Part shown: one piece after another, positions 1-6,854 of the stretch
How positions within the stretch are numbered: the first letter of the stretch is position 1
Layout of the letters: each line of letters opens with the position of its first letter
Assembly: GCA_900552875.1 (NCBI GenBank)
Contig: USCS01000035.1
Coordinates: forward strand, 1 to 11,236
Direction: 5' to 3'
Length of the DNA stretch: 11,236 nt
DNA from: an uncultured Collinsella sp.
GTDB taxonomy: Bacteria; Actinomycetota; Coriobacteriia; Coriobacteriales; Coriobacteriaceae
The notes under the pieces: model-generated
Told to the model about the DNA's origin: nothing
Seen by the model: only the letters and a program-made list of their open reading frames with translations
Database searches by the model: none
Made by a program: the position numbers and the translations under genes

Positions 1-567
1 GACCTTCATGGCGCGGCCGCCAGCCTCTTTTACTAGGACGTCGAGGGTCTGCAGCGCATCGGGCGCTCCGGCCACAACCGTCTGCTGGGGACTGTTGTAG
101 TTGACCGGCCAGCAGTCCTCGCCGGCCTGCGCAGCCAGGTTCTCGACTTGCGCAGCATCAAGTTTGATGACGGCGCGCATGCCGCCAGGGTGACGCTCGG
201 CCGCCGTGGCCATCAATGCCGCGCGCTCACACACGAGCTCAAAACCCGCTCGCGTATCGAATGCCCCCGCAAAGCTGAGTGCAGCGACCTCGCCCAGCGA
301 GAATCCCGCACAGGCGGCAGGCACCACGCCGCGCTCGCGCAGGGCGACGGCGACAGCCAAGTCGTGCACGAACACGCAAGGCTGCGTGTTCTCGGTCTGC
401 GAGAGCTCCTCCTTGGAGGCGCTCCGGCACTGCTCGCTCGTCCCCGGGCGCACCTCGTCGGCAATGGTGAACACCTCGGCGGCCGCCGGCGATGTCTCGA
501 TCAGGTCGACGCCCATCGCGGGGTGTTGGGCACCCTGGCCGGCAAACAGAAACGCTACGCTACCCAT
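1..567 (-). CDS. fabD: Malonyl-CoA:ACP transacylase FabD, N-terminal 189 residues (runs off the left edge)
   Basis: FabD moves malonate from CoA to acyl carrier protein, supplying the two-carbon donor for cytoplasmic type II fatty acid synthesis. I read the minus strand directly. It opens with MGSVAFLFAGQGAQ (the family's GQGxQ oxyanion motif at residues 10-14), followed by AGFSLGE with the nucleophile Ser90 at the usual place, Arg115 in ELVCERAALM (position of E. coli Arg117, which binds the malonyl carboxylate), and NYNSPQQTVVAG at 156-167. The residue before the nucleophile is Phe89, where E. coli has His. About 110 C-terminal residues, including the catalytic His, lie outside the window. 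The ATG at 567 lies inside the end of fabK, a 13-bp overlap, so translation is probably coupled. A GAAGGG ribosome site precedes it. Identification is secure. Confidence 0.93.
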   Translation of the reverse strand, partial: MGSVAFLFAGQGAQHPAMGVDLIETSPAAAEVFTIADEVRPGTSEQCRSASKEELSQTENTQPCVFVHDLAVAVALRERGVVPAACAGFSLGEVAALSFAGAFDTRAGFELVCERAALMATAAERHPGGMRAVIKLDAAQVENLAAQAGEDCWPVNYNSPQQTVVAGAPDALQTLDVLVKEAGGRAMKV

Positions 568-1502
568 GCGGACGCACCCTTCAGGACGCGCTCGGCGCCA
601 TCGACCAGATCGTCAACGATTTCGCGTGCGCTCTGGCGCTCGCTAACCATGCCGGCAATCTGTCCACACAAAAACGAACCCTCTTCGTAGTTGCCGTCCT
701 TGGCGGCCTTACGCAGCGCACCGGTTCCCATAGCACCGAGCTCCTCGGCACTCGCGCCGGAACCCTCGCTCTTGGCATAGGCGTTGGTGAAGGGGCTCTT
801 GAGGGCGCGCACTGGATGTCCCGTCGAGCGACCGGTCGCACGCGTTGAAGTGTCGTTGGCCTTCAGGACCATCTCTTTGTACTGCTCCGAGACGGTGCAC
901 TCGTCTGCGACCAGAAAGCGCGTACCCACTTGCACGCCTTCGGCGCCCAGCATAAAGGCGGCCGCCACGCCGCGGCCGTCGGCAATACCGCCGGCGGCCA
1001 AGACGGGAATGTCAACCGCATCGACGACCTGCGGCACCAGTGCCATCGTCGAGGTCTCGCCAATATGGCCGCCCGATTCGGTACCCTCGGCAACAACCGC
1101 CGTGGCTCCACGACGTGCCACGAGGCGCGCCAGCGCCACCGAGGCAACGACCGGGATGACCTTGATGCCCGCCTCGTTCCACGCCTTCATGTACTTGGCG
1201 GGATTGCCGGCGCCCGTCACGACGACCGGCACTCGCTCGTCAATCACGACCTGTGCAACCTCGTCGGCGAACGGGCTCATGAGCATGACGTTGACGCCAA
1301 AGGGCTTATCCGTCCTGGCGCGCAGCTCGTGAATCTGGTCGCGCAGCCAGTTGGCGTCGGCGTTCATGGCCGCAATGATGCCTAAGCCACCCGCCTCGGA
1401 CACTGCGGACGCCAGCGAGGCATCGGCAATCCAGGCCATACCGCCCTGGAACACGGGCTTTTCGATGCCGAGCAGATCGCAGAGAGGAGTCTTGAGCATC
1501 AC
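555..1502 (-). CDS. fabK: FMN-dependent enoyl-ACP reductase II FabK
   Basis: FabK catalyses the last reductive step of each elongation cycle, trans-2-enoyl-ACP to acyl-ACP, using NAD(P)H and bound FMN. It is a TIM-barrel flavoprotein of the nitronate monooxygenase/2-nitropropane dioxygenase superfamily and is unrelated to FabI. Visible signatures are PVFQGGMAWIADASLASAVS near residues 16-35, VTGAGNP at 95-101, EGTESGGHIGE at 139-149 with the family's active-site His146, the phosphate-binding stretch VLAAGGIADGRG, and GVQVGTRF. The length of about 315 residues is normal. There are two possible starts: GTG at 1502, which overlaps the acpP stop by one base, or ATG at 1499. GGAGAAG just upstream serves either one. 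The gene sits between acpP and fabD as in streptococcal fab clusters. FabK enzymes are known to tolerate triclosan. Confidence 0.95.
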   Translation of the reverse strand: MMLKTPLCDLLGIEKPVFQGGMAWIADASLASAVSEAGGLGIIAAMNADANWLRDQIHELRARTDKPFGVNVMLMSPFADEVAQVVIDERVPVVVTGAGNPAKYMKAWNEAGIKVIPVVASVALARLVARRGATAVVAEGTESGGHIGETSTMALVPQVVDAVDIPVLAAGGIADGRGVAAAFMLGAEGVQVGTRFLVADECTVSEQYKEMVLKANDTSTRATGRSTGHPVRALKSPFTNAYAKSEGSGASAEELGAMGTGALRKAAKDGNYEEGSFLCGQIAGMVSERQSAREIVDDLVDGAERVLKGASAWVA

Positions 1503-1738
1503 TACTTCTCCAATGCCGCCTCGACCGTATCGGCGAACTCGCCGACCGTCTTGGGGTTCTCTTCGGTATCGAGCTGGATGCCAAACTCGTCCTCGACGGC
1601 GACGAGGATCTCGACGGTGCCCAGGCTGTCGAGACCAATCTCCTCGAGCGTGGACTCGGGCTTCATCTCAACGTCGTCAAGACCAGCGGTCTCGCGGATA
1701 ACGTCGCAAACGCGCTCGAAGGTCTTCTGATCTGCCAT
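1502..1738 (-). CDS. acpP: Acyl carrier protein
   Basis: This is a 78-residue acidic protein that carries growing acyl chains on a 4'-phosphopantetheine arm. The attachment motif GLDSLGTVEI places the modified serine at residue 38, and the acidic recognition helix II follows directly (VEILVAVEDEFGIQL). The length and charge pattern are typical of AcpP. The start is ATG at 1738, preceded by AAAGGAG with a 7-base gap. The gap of 51 bases to fabH contains a 10-bp palindrome (1759-1768). The stop codon TAG abuts the fabK start. The genome may hold other ACPs, but the position in the fab operon makes this the fatty acid one. Confidence 0.96.
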   Translation of the reverse strand: MADQKTFERVCDVIRETAGLDDVEMKPESTLEEIGLDSLGTVEILVAVEDEFGIQLDTEENPKTVGEFADTVEAALEK

Positions 1739-1758
1739 GGTAGTTCTCCTTTGGTTGT

Positions 1759-1768
1759 GCCCTAGGGC
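1759..1768. repeat. 10-bp perfect palindrome in the fabH-acpP gap
   Basis: GCCCTAGGGC lies between fabH and the acpP ribosome site, with a T-rich run at 1769-1778 on the plus strand. There is no loop sequence, so it is a poor hairpin. It could be a protein-binding or RNA-processing site. Its function is unknown. Confidence 0.3.
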
Positions 1769-1789
1769 GTTTTTATTTCCTATGTGCGA

Positions 1790-2749
1790 CTACTTCCAAC
1801 GAAGCAGATAGCCACCTATATCCAGACCGGCGCCAAATCCAACCAAGGCGATCGTGTCGCCCGTGTGAAGTACACCGGCGTTTGCCAGCCGGTCGAGGGC
1901 AAGCGGAATGCATGCGCTCGAAATGTTGCCGGTCTCGCGCAACGTGCGAACCACACGCTCGTCCGGCACGCCCAGACGCTTGACCGCCTGGCTCAGGATT
2001 CGTTCGTTAGCCTGATGGAATACAAAATGATCGATGTCTTCGACCAAAATGCTCGCATCGATCGCAAGCTTATGGACCGTGTCACAGATGGCGTTGACGC
2101 CGAACTTGAACACGCGGCGGCCATTCATGGACAGCACGCTCGCGCTATCTGCGGAAGCCTTAAACGGCGAGGTACCGACCAGACCGGGAACGCGCAACGT
2201 CTCGACGTCGGGCGCCGTCGAAAGCTCAACGGCAAGGGGGTTGTCTCCCCCAGCTTCAATCACTGCGGCGCCTGCCCCATCGCCAAATAGCACGCAGGTG
2301 GCACGGTCGGTCCACTCGAGCGCGCGCGTCATCTGCTCGGCAGCAACAACAAGCACGCGCTCGGCACGGCTGCGGGCGATATAGCCCTCGGCGACATCGA
2401 GCGCAAATACGAAGCCGGCACAAGCCGCCGAGACATCGAAGGCAGGGCACGTCGCGCCTAGTCGCTCAGCAACGGCGCACGCCTCGGCGGGAACAAGGTG
2501 GTCACCCGTCGTCGTCGAGCAGACGATCAGATCCAGCTGGCTCGCGTCGATTCCGGACACCTGGAGTGCCCGCTCGCTCGCTGCTACGGCAAGGTCGTCA
2601 AGTGACTCGGTGGTGCAGACGTGGCGGCTCTTGATACCTGTGCGAGTAAAAATCCACTCATCCGAGGTATCGAGGAACTCAGACAGCTCGTCATTGGAAA
2701 CACTGCGCTCAGGAAGTGCCGAACCTGTTCCAAGAATCGTGAAACCCAT
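1790..2749 (-). CDS. fabH: Beta-ketoacyl-ACP synthase III FabH
   Basis: FabH condenses a short acyl-CoA primer with malonyl-ACP and so starts type II fatty acid synthesis. The protein is 319 residues long, a normal length. The catalytic triad is visible: Cys110 in DVSAACAGF, His245 in FVFHQAN and Asn275 in TGNISSACIP. SDEWIFTRTGIKSR at 29-42 is the conserved N-terminal CoA-site region, and FGDGAGAAV at 155-163 is typical of thiolase-fold enzymes. I chose ATG at 2749 because AAAGGAGGT precedes it by a good distance and the family N-terminus begins there; an in-frame extension to 2806 has no support. It is the first gene of the operon and faces birA divergently. Upstream 18-bp repeats may control it. 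Confidence 0.95.
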   Translation of the reverse strand: MGFTILGTGSALPERSVSNDELSEFLDTSDEWIFTRTGIKSRHVCTTESLDDLAVAASERALQVSGIDASQLDLIVCSTTTGDHLVPAEACAVAERLGATCPAFDVSAACAGFVFALDVAEGYIARSRAERVLVVAAEQMTRALEWTDRATCVLFGDGAGAAVIEAGGDNPLAVELSTAPDVETLRVPGLVGTSPFKASADSASVLSMNGRRVFKFGVNAICDTVHKLAIDASILVEDIDHFVFHQANERILSQAVKRLGVPDERVVRTLRETGNISSACIPLALDRLANAGVLHTGDTIALVGFGAGLDIGGYLLRWK

Positions 2750-2766
2750 CACTAACCTCCTTTGAG

Positions 2767-2784
2767 TTGTTGACGTGTTTACAT
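2767..2784. promoter_or_regulatory. Candidate operator, copy 1 (fabH side)
   Basis: The 18-mer TTGTTGACGTGTTTACAT differs at one position from the copy at 2815-2832. It lies 18 bp ahead of the fabH start, just downstream of a possible fabH -10 element (TATCCT on the minus strand, 2795-2800). A regulator bound here would sit on the early transcribed region. The binding protein is not identifiable from this window. Confidence 0.5.
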
Positions 2785-2794
2785 CGACCAAGAG

Positions 2795-2800
2795 AGGATA
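2795..2800 (-). promoter_or_regulatory. Possible -10 element of the fab operon promoter
   Basis: The minus strand reads TATCCT, the same hexamer used by the str operon promoter in this window. No good -35 lies 15-18 bp upstream; that region is occupied by operator copy 2 (2815-2832). A weak -35 with an operator there would suit a regulated promoter, but the call is tentative. Confidence 0.3.
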
Positions 2801-2814
2801 ACGCATTTCAGTCT

Positions 2815-2832
2815 TTGTTGACGTGTTAACAT
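2815..2832. promoter_or_regulatory. Candidate operator, copy 2 (birA side)
   Basis: TTGTTGACGTGTTAACAT contains the imperfect 16-bp palindrome TGTTGACGTGTTAACA, with half-sites TGTTGAC and TGTTAAC inverted around GT. It is centred 48 bp from copy 1. It lies at the -35 region of the tentative fab promoter and about 94 bp before the birA start, so one protein could act on both genes. Confidence 0.5.
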
Positions 2833-2925
2833 TAAATTGTCCAAATGCGACAAAGGCTTCACATTGTGTCTATCTCTCGACACCATTGCGTCATTCACTT
2901 ATTCAATAAGGAGGTAGCAGCCGCT

Positions 2926-3702
2926 ATGGATGCCCAATTAACGATTGTCGATGTAACCGGATCGACCAACGATGACCTGCTCGAGGCAGGAAAACAGGGT
3001 GCGCCGCACGGCACAGGACTTGCCGCCCGCGCGCAAACGGCAGGACGCGGCCGGCGCGGCCACAAGTGGGATTCAACCGCCGGCAACCTATTGCTTTCGA
3101 TTGGCCTGCGTCCATGCGTTAATCCCGCAAAGTACTCTGGTCTTGCCGCCGTCAGCGGCCTAGCGGTGCTCGAAGCACTCGAAAAGCAAGGCCTTGCAAG
3201 CGAAATAGCCCTCAAGTGGCCCAACGACCTGGTCGCGCGAGGACGCAAGCTCGGCGGCATTCTGGTCGAGGCCGCACGCGATAACGAAGGCAAACCTTTC
3301 GCCGTCTGCGGCATTGGTGTCAACGTAAACTACACGCCCCAAGAGGTGCCCGATGGCGGCCTGGCGGCAATTGGCCTCTCGGACCTCAACGAGAGCGTTC
3401 CCGCCGTCGACATGCTCCTCGATGAGGTCTATCACGCAGTTATAGACGCTGTAGATACCTGGGCAGAGCGCCTCAACGCCATGGAAGAAAACGCCGGACC
3501 GCTCGCGCCCGTCCACGACGAATATGTCGCACACCTCAATTGGATTGGGGAGCACGTTATCGCCCGCTCCCCCGCTGGAGACGAGCTGGCACGCGGCATA
3601 TTTAGAACGGTCGACGATTGCGGCCGCGCAAGCATTGAGACCGAGAGCGGCTTGTGCGTCTTCCACTTCGAAGAAGCGTCCTTGCGCCCCCTGAGCGAAT
3701 AG
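2926..3702 (+). CDS. birA: Biotin--[acetyl-CoA-carboxylase] ligase, monofunctional BirA
   Basis: This enzyme activates biotin with ATP and joins it to a lysine of the AccB subunit of acetyl-CoA carboxylase, which makes the malonyl-CoA used by the neighbouring fab operon. The 258-residue protein shows the ligase core in order: GSTNDDL at 12-18, the biotinyl-AMP loop AGRGRRGHKW at 39-48, KWPNDL at 97-102, GRKLGGILVEA at 106-116 with Lys108 at the position of E. coli Lys183, and CGIGVNVN at 128-135. A small C-terminal SH3-like domain follows. There is no N-terminal helix-turn-helix, so it should not act as the biotin repressor. I chose ATG at 2926 because AAGGAGGT lies 10 bases ahead and the conserved domain starts at once. 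An in-frame upstream start at 2845 would add 27 residues with no family match. Confidence 0.93.
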   Translation: MDAQLTIVDVTGSTNDDLLEAGKQGAPHGTGLAARAQTAGRGRRGHKWDSTAGNLLLSIGLRPCVNPAKYSGLAAVSGLAVLEALEKQGLASEIALKWPNDLVARGRKLGGILVEAARDNEGKPFAVCGIGVNVNYTPQEVPDGGLAAIGLSDLNESVPAVDMLLDEVYHAVIDAVDTWAERLNAMEENAGPLAPVHDEYVAHLNWIGEHVIARSPAGDELARGIFRTVDDCGRASIETESGLCVFHFEEASLRPLSE

Positions 3703-3764
3703 GGCGCCGCAGCCATCAGCTCGGCAGACGAATTCGCTATCCCAAAATCTAAACTCAAAACAAA

Positions 3765-3797
3765 AGAGCCCCGCTACCAAGATGGCAGCGGGGCTCT
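3765..3797 (-). terminator. Rho-independent terminator of the str operon, facing birA
   Basis: A perfect 11-bp stem, AGAGCCCCGCT paired with AGCGGGGCTCT, has an 11-base loop. On the minus strand it is followed by TTTTGTTTTG, a good U-tract, so it ends transcription after rpsJ. On the plus strand the downstream sequence is not T-rich, so termination of birA here would be weaker. Confidence 0.9.
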
Positions 3798-3818
3798 ATA
3801 AGCTATGAGCGATATCGC

Positions 3819-4127
3819 TTAGAGCTTGATGTCGATGTCGACGCCAGCGGGGAGGTCGAGACGCATGAGCGAATCAACGGTGCCCGAGGTGGGGTCGAGG
3901 ATGTCGATGAGGCGCTTGTGGGTGCGCATCTCGAACTGCTCACGGGAGTCCTTGTTCACGTGCGGCGAGCGGATAACCGTGTACAGGTTGCGCTCGGTGG
4001 GCAGGGGGACAGGACCGGAAACGCGAGCGCCGGTCTTCTGAGCGGTCTCGACGATGAGCTTCGCGGACTGATCGACGACCTCGTGATCATAGCCCTTGAG
4101 GCGAATGCGGATCTTCTGGGTAGCCAA
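3819..4127 (-). CDS. rpsJ: 30S ribosomal protein S10
   Basis: S10 is a 30S head protein that also acts as NusE in antitermination complexes. The 102-residue sequence is full length, with the conserved KIRIRLKGYDHEVVDQSA start, PLPTERNLYTVIRSPHVNK in the middle and RTHKRLIDILDPT late. The start codon is TTG at 4127, six bases after a GGAGG site (4134-4138); no in-frame ATG gives the family N-terminus. It sits 61 bases downstream of fusA and directly before a terminator. It is therefore the last gene of the str operon here, not the first gene of an S10 operon. A 7-bp hairpin lies just ahead of its ribosome site. Confidence 0.96.
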   Translation of the reverse strand: MATQKIRIRLKGYDHEVVDQSAKLIVETAQKTGARVSGPVPLPTERNLYTVIRSPHVNKDSREQFEMRTHKRLIDILDPTSGTVDSLMRLDLPAGVDIDIKL

Positions 4128-4144
4128 CTTAAACCTCCAAAGAG

Positions 4145-4163
4145 TGCGAGAGATGTTCTCGCA
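4145..4163 (-). promoter_or_regulatory. Hairpin between fusA and rpsJ
   Basis: The perfect 7-bp arms TGCGAGA and TCTCGCA surround a 5-base loop, ending 6 bases before the rpsJ GGAGG site in transcription order. No U-tract follows, so it is not a terminator. Translational control or RNA processing are possible; the role is inferred only from position. Confidence 0.35.
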
Positions 4164-4188
4164 GGATTACGTAACAGGGAGCTCGAAC

Positions 4189-6288
4189 TTAGGCGTTCTT
4201 GCTCATGACCTCGTCCACGATGGACTTGGGCGCAGGCTCATAAGAGTCGAACTGCATCGTGTAGGATGCACGGCCCTGGGTCTGGGAGCGAAGGTCGGTA
4301 GCGTAACCGAACATCTCGCCCAGCGGCACCTTGGCACGGATGAGCTTACTGTTCTTGCGATCCTCCATGCCCTCGATCTTGCCGCGGCGACCGGAGAGGT
4401 TGCCCATAACGTCGCCCATGTACTGCTCGGGGGTCTCGACCTCGACAGCCATGATCGGCTCGAGCAGCTGCGGGTCGGACTTCTTGAGGGCGTCCTTGAT
4501 AGCCATGGAACCGGCGATCTTGAAGGCGGCCTCGGAGGAGTCGACCTCGTGGTAAGAACCGTCGAACAGGGTGACCTTAACGTCGAGGACCGGGAAGCCG
4601 GCGATAACACCGGTGTTCAGGGCCTCCTGGATGCCCTTGTCGATGGACGGGATGTACTCCTTGGGCACGACGCCGCCGACGATAGCGTTGACGAACTCGT
4701 AGCCGAAGCCCTCCTCCATCTTCTCGAGCTTGATGACGGCGTGGCCGTACTGACCGCGACCGCCGGACTGACGGACGAACTTGCCCTCAGCCTTCTCGAC
4801 GTCGTGACCAGCGGTCTCGCGGTAGGCAACCTGGGGCTTACCAACGTTAGCGTCAACCTTGAACTCACGGAGCAGACGGTCGACGATGATCTCGAGGTGC
4901 AGCTCGCCCATGCCGGCGATGATGGTCTGGCCGGTCTCGTGGTTGGTGGACACCTGGAAGGTCGGGTCCTCCTCGGCGAGCTTGGTCAGAGCCAGGGACA
5001 TCTTGTCCTGCTCGGCCTTGGTCTTGGGCTCGATGGCAACGTCGATAACGGGCTTAGCGAACTCGATCTTCTCGAGGACGATCTCCTTGCCCTCGGCGCA
5101 CAGGGTGTCGCCGGTGGTGGAGTTCTTGAAGCCGACGCAAGCGACGATGTCGCCAGCGGCAGCGTCGTCACGGTCGATACGCTCGGCGGCGTTCATCTCA
5201 AGGATGCGGCCGAGGCGCTCGCGCTGACCGTTGGAAGCGTTGACCACGTAGGAGCCGGACTCGGCGCGGCCGGAGTAAACGCGGACGTAGGTGAGCTTAC
5301 CGACGAACGGGTCGGTCATGATCTTGAAGACCAGGCCGGAGAAGGGCTCGTCGAAGGAAGGATGACGCTGGATCTCCTCGCCGGTGTCCGGATCGGTACC
5401 GGTGACGGCCTCGACGTCGAGCGGGCTGGGCAGGTAGTCGACGACAGCGTCGAGCAGCTCCTGGACGCCCTTGTTCTTGTAGGCGGAGCCCACGAAGACG
5501 AGGTTGAGCTCGTTGGCCAGAACGCCCTTGCGCAGAGCAGCCTTGAGCTCCTCGACGGTGAAGTCCTCCTCCATGAGGATCTTCTCCATGAGCTCGTCGT
5601 CAAAGCTGGCAGCAGCGTCGAGGAGCTCCTCGCGCTTGGTGGCAGCGATGTCGGCAAACTCAGCCGGGATCTCGTCCATCGGCTCGGGGTAGGTCATGCC
5701 CTTCTCGTCGGCCTTGAAGTCCCATGCAGTCATGGTAACGAGGTCGATGACGCCCCAGAAGTTGTCCTCGGCGCCCATCGGGACCTGAGCGGCCACGGCG
5801 TTAGCGTCGAGACGATCCTTCATGGTCTCGATAGCGTTGAAGAAGTCAGCGCCCACGCGGTCATACTTGTTGATGAAGGCGATGCGAGGGACGTTGAAGG
5901 TAGAAGCCTGACGCCAAACGGTCTCAGACTGGGGCTGAACGCCGGCAACGGCGTCGAAGACGGCGACAGCGCCATCGAGGACGCGCAGGCAGCGCTCGAC
6001 CTCGGCGGTGAAGTCAACGTGGCCCGGGGTGTCGATGATCTGGATGCGGTAGTCCTTACCGTCCTTGTTCCAGAAGCACGTGGTAGCAGCGGAGGTAATG
6101 GTTACGCCGCGCTCCTGCTCCTGAACCATCCAGTCCATGGTGGCAGCGCCCTCATGGACCTCACCGATCTTGTGGGTCTTACCGGTGTAGTAAAGAATAC
6201 GCTCGGTCGTGGTGGTCTTACCGGCATCGATGTGGGCCATGATGCCGATGTTACGGGTATCGGAAAGCTTGTACTTAGGCTTAGCCAT
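4189..6288 (-). CDS. fusA: Elongation factor G
   Basis: EF-G is the GTPase that drives tRNA-mRNA translocation and, with ribosome recycling factor, splits the ribosome. The 699-residue protein has the normal length. G1 is AHIDAGKT at 18-25, the effector region includes RGVTIT at 60-65, G3 is DTPGHVDF at 86-93 and G4 is NKYD at 140-143 (most EF-Gs have NKMD). G5 is GSAYKNKG. Domains II-V follow, with GMGELHLEI in domain III, GGVVPKEYIPSI in domain IV and QGRASYTMQF near the C-terminus. The start is ATG at 6288 with AAGGA ahead of it. It lies 19 bases after rpsG in the str operon, which marks it as the housekeeping copy. tuf does not follow it. Confidence 0.97.
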   Translation of the reverse strand: MAKPKYKLSDTRNIGIMAHIDAGKTTTTERILYYTGKTHKIGEVHEGAATMDWMVQEQERGVTITSAATTCFWNKDGKDYRIQIIDTPGHVDFTAEVERCLRVLDGAVAVFDAVAGVQPQSETVWRQASTFNVPRIAFINKYDRVGADFFNAIETMKDRLDANAVAAQVPMGAEDNFWGVIDLVTMTAWDFKADEKGMTYPEPMDEIPAEFADIAATKREELLDAAASFDDELMEKILMEEDFTVEELKAALRKGVLANELNLVFVGSAYKNKGVQELLDAVVDYLPSPLDVEAVTGTDPDTGEEIQRHPSFDEPFSGLVFKIMTDPFVGKLTYVRVYSGRAESGSYVVNASNGQRERLGRILEMNAAERIDRDDAAAGDIVACVGFKNSTTGDTLCAEGKEIVLEKIEFAKPVIDVAIEPKTKAEQDKMSLALTKLAEEDPTFQVSTNHETGQTIIAGMGELHLEIIVDRLLREFKVDANVGKPQVAYRETAGHDVEKAEGKFVRQSGGRGQYGHAVIKLEKMEEGFGYEFVNAIVGGVVPKEYIPSIDKGIQEALNTGVIAGFPVLDVKVTLFDGSYHEVDSSEAAFKIAGSMAIKDALKKSDPQLLEPIMAVEVETPEQYMGDVMGNLSGRRGKIEGMEDRKNSKLIRAKVPLGEMFGYATDLRSQTQGRASYTMQFDSYEPAPKSIVDEVMSKNA

Positions 6289-6307
6289 GTTAGTTCCTTA
6301 CCTTAAC

Positions 6308-6781
6308 TTACCAACGATAGTGAGAGAACGCGCGGTTGGCCTCGGCCATCTTGAAGACGTCCTCACGCTTCTTGACGGAAGCGCCCAGGCCGTTGGAAGC
6401 GTCGAGGATCTCGTTGGCGAGACGCTCGGCCATGGTCTTCTCCTTGCGAGCGCGGGAGAAGTTGACGATCCAGCGGATACCCAGAGCGGTGGAACGACGG
6501 GAGTTGACCTCCATCGGGACCTGATAGGTAGCGCCACCGACACGCTTGGGCTTAACCTCGAGCGTGGGCTTGACGTTGTCCATAGCCTTCTTGAAGGTAG
6601 CGAGAGCGTCGCCACCCTCGGACTTCTCGGCAACGATCTCGAAAGCGGTGTAAACGATGCGCTCAGCGGTGGCCTTCTTGCCGTCAAGAAGGACCTTGTT
6701 GATGAGCTGAGTCACCAGGCGGTTGTTGTAAACGGCGTCAGGCTGAACCTCACGACGATTAGCTGCTGCACGACGCGGCAT
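6308..6781 (-). CDS. rpsG: 30S ribosomal protein S7
   Basis: S7 is the primary assembly protein of the 30S head and binds the 3' major domain of 16S rRNA. The protein has 157 residues, the usual length. Recognisable parts are the N-terminal MPRRAAANRR, VTQLINKVLLDGKK, VGGATYQVPMEV and RWIVNFSRARKEKTMAERLA. The start is ATG at 6781 with AAGGAGA upstream. In E. coli, S7 represses its own operon by binding the rpsL-rpsG gap, and a hairpin is present in the same gap here (6804-6829). Confidence 0.97.
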   Translation of the reverse strand: MPRRAAANRREVQPDAVYNNRLVTQLINKVLLDGKKATAERIVYTAFEIVAEKSEGGDALATFKKAMDNVKPTLEVKPKRVGGATYQVPMEVNSRRSTALGIRWIVNFSRARKEKTMAERLANEILDASNGLGASVKKREDVFKMAEANRAFSHYRW

Positions 6782-6803
6782 GTGAAATCTCCTTAAGTGT
6801 CTA

Positions 6804-6829
6804 CCGTGCGGCGCTTAGGCGGCACACGG
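6804..6829 (-). promoter_or_regulatory. Hairpin in the rpsL-rpsG gap, candidate S7 autoregulatory site
   Basis: Read on the mRNA strand, CCGTGTG pairs with CGCACGG (one G-U), then a C-C mismatch, then CGC with GCG closing the loop CTAA. It is the only clear fold in the 73-base gap. The position matches the S7 feedback site of the E. coli str operon. The assignment to S7 is inference. Confidence 0.4.
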
Positions 6830-6854
6830 CGAAAGTATCAAAACGTTATCTGGC

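Noticed and set aside
1759..1778. GCCCTAGGGC followed by a T-run, like a plus-strand terminator
   Set aside because: The palindrome has no loop, so only about three pairs could form, and no plus-strand gene ends here.
2750..2806. Extended N-terminus of FabH by 19 codons
   Set aside because: The extension crosses the operator-like repeat and has no ribosome site. AAAGGAGGT and the family N-terminus support 2749.
2845..2925. Extended N-terminus of BirA that might hide a helix-turn-helix
   Set aside because: Only 27 residues are added, too short for the BirA DNA-binding domain, and the stretch includes the ribosome site of the 2926 start.
4096..6306. A 736-codon open frame on the plus strand, opposite fusA
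   Set aside because: It is the mirror of the fusA codon pattern: a low-complexity Leu/Val/Gly/Asp-rich translation with no domain. EF-G on the other strand is certain.
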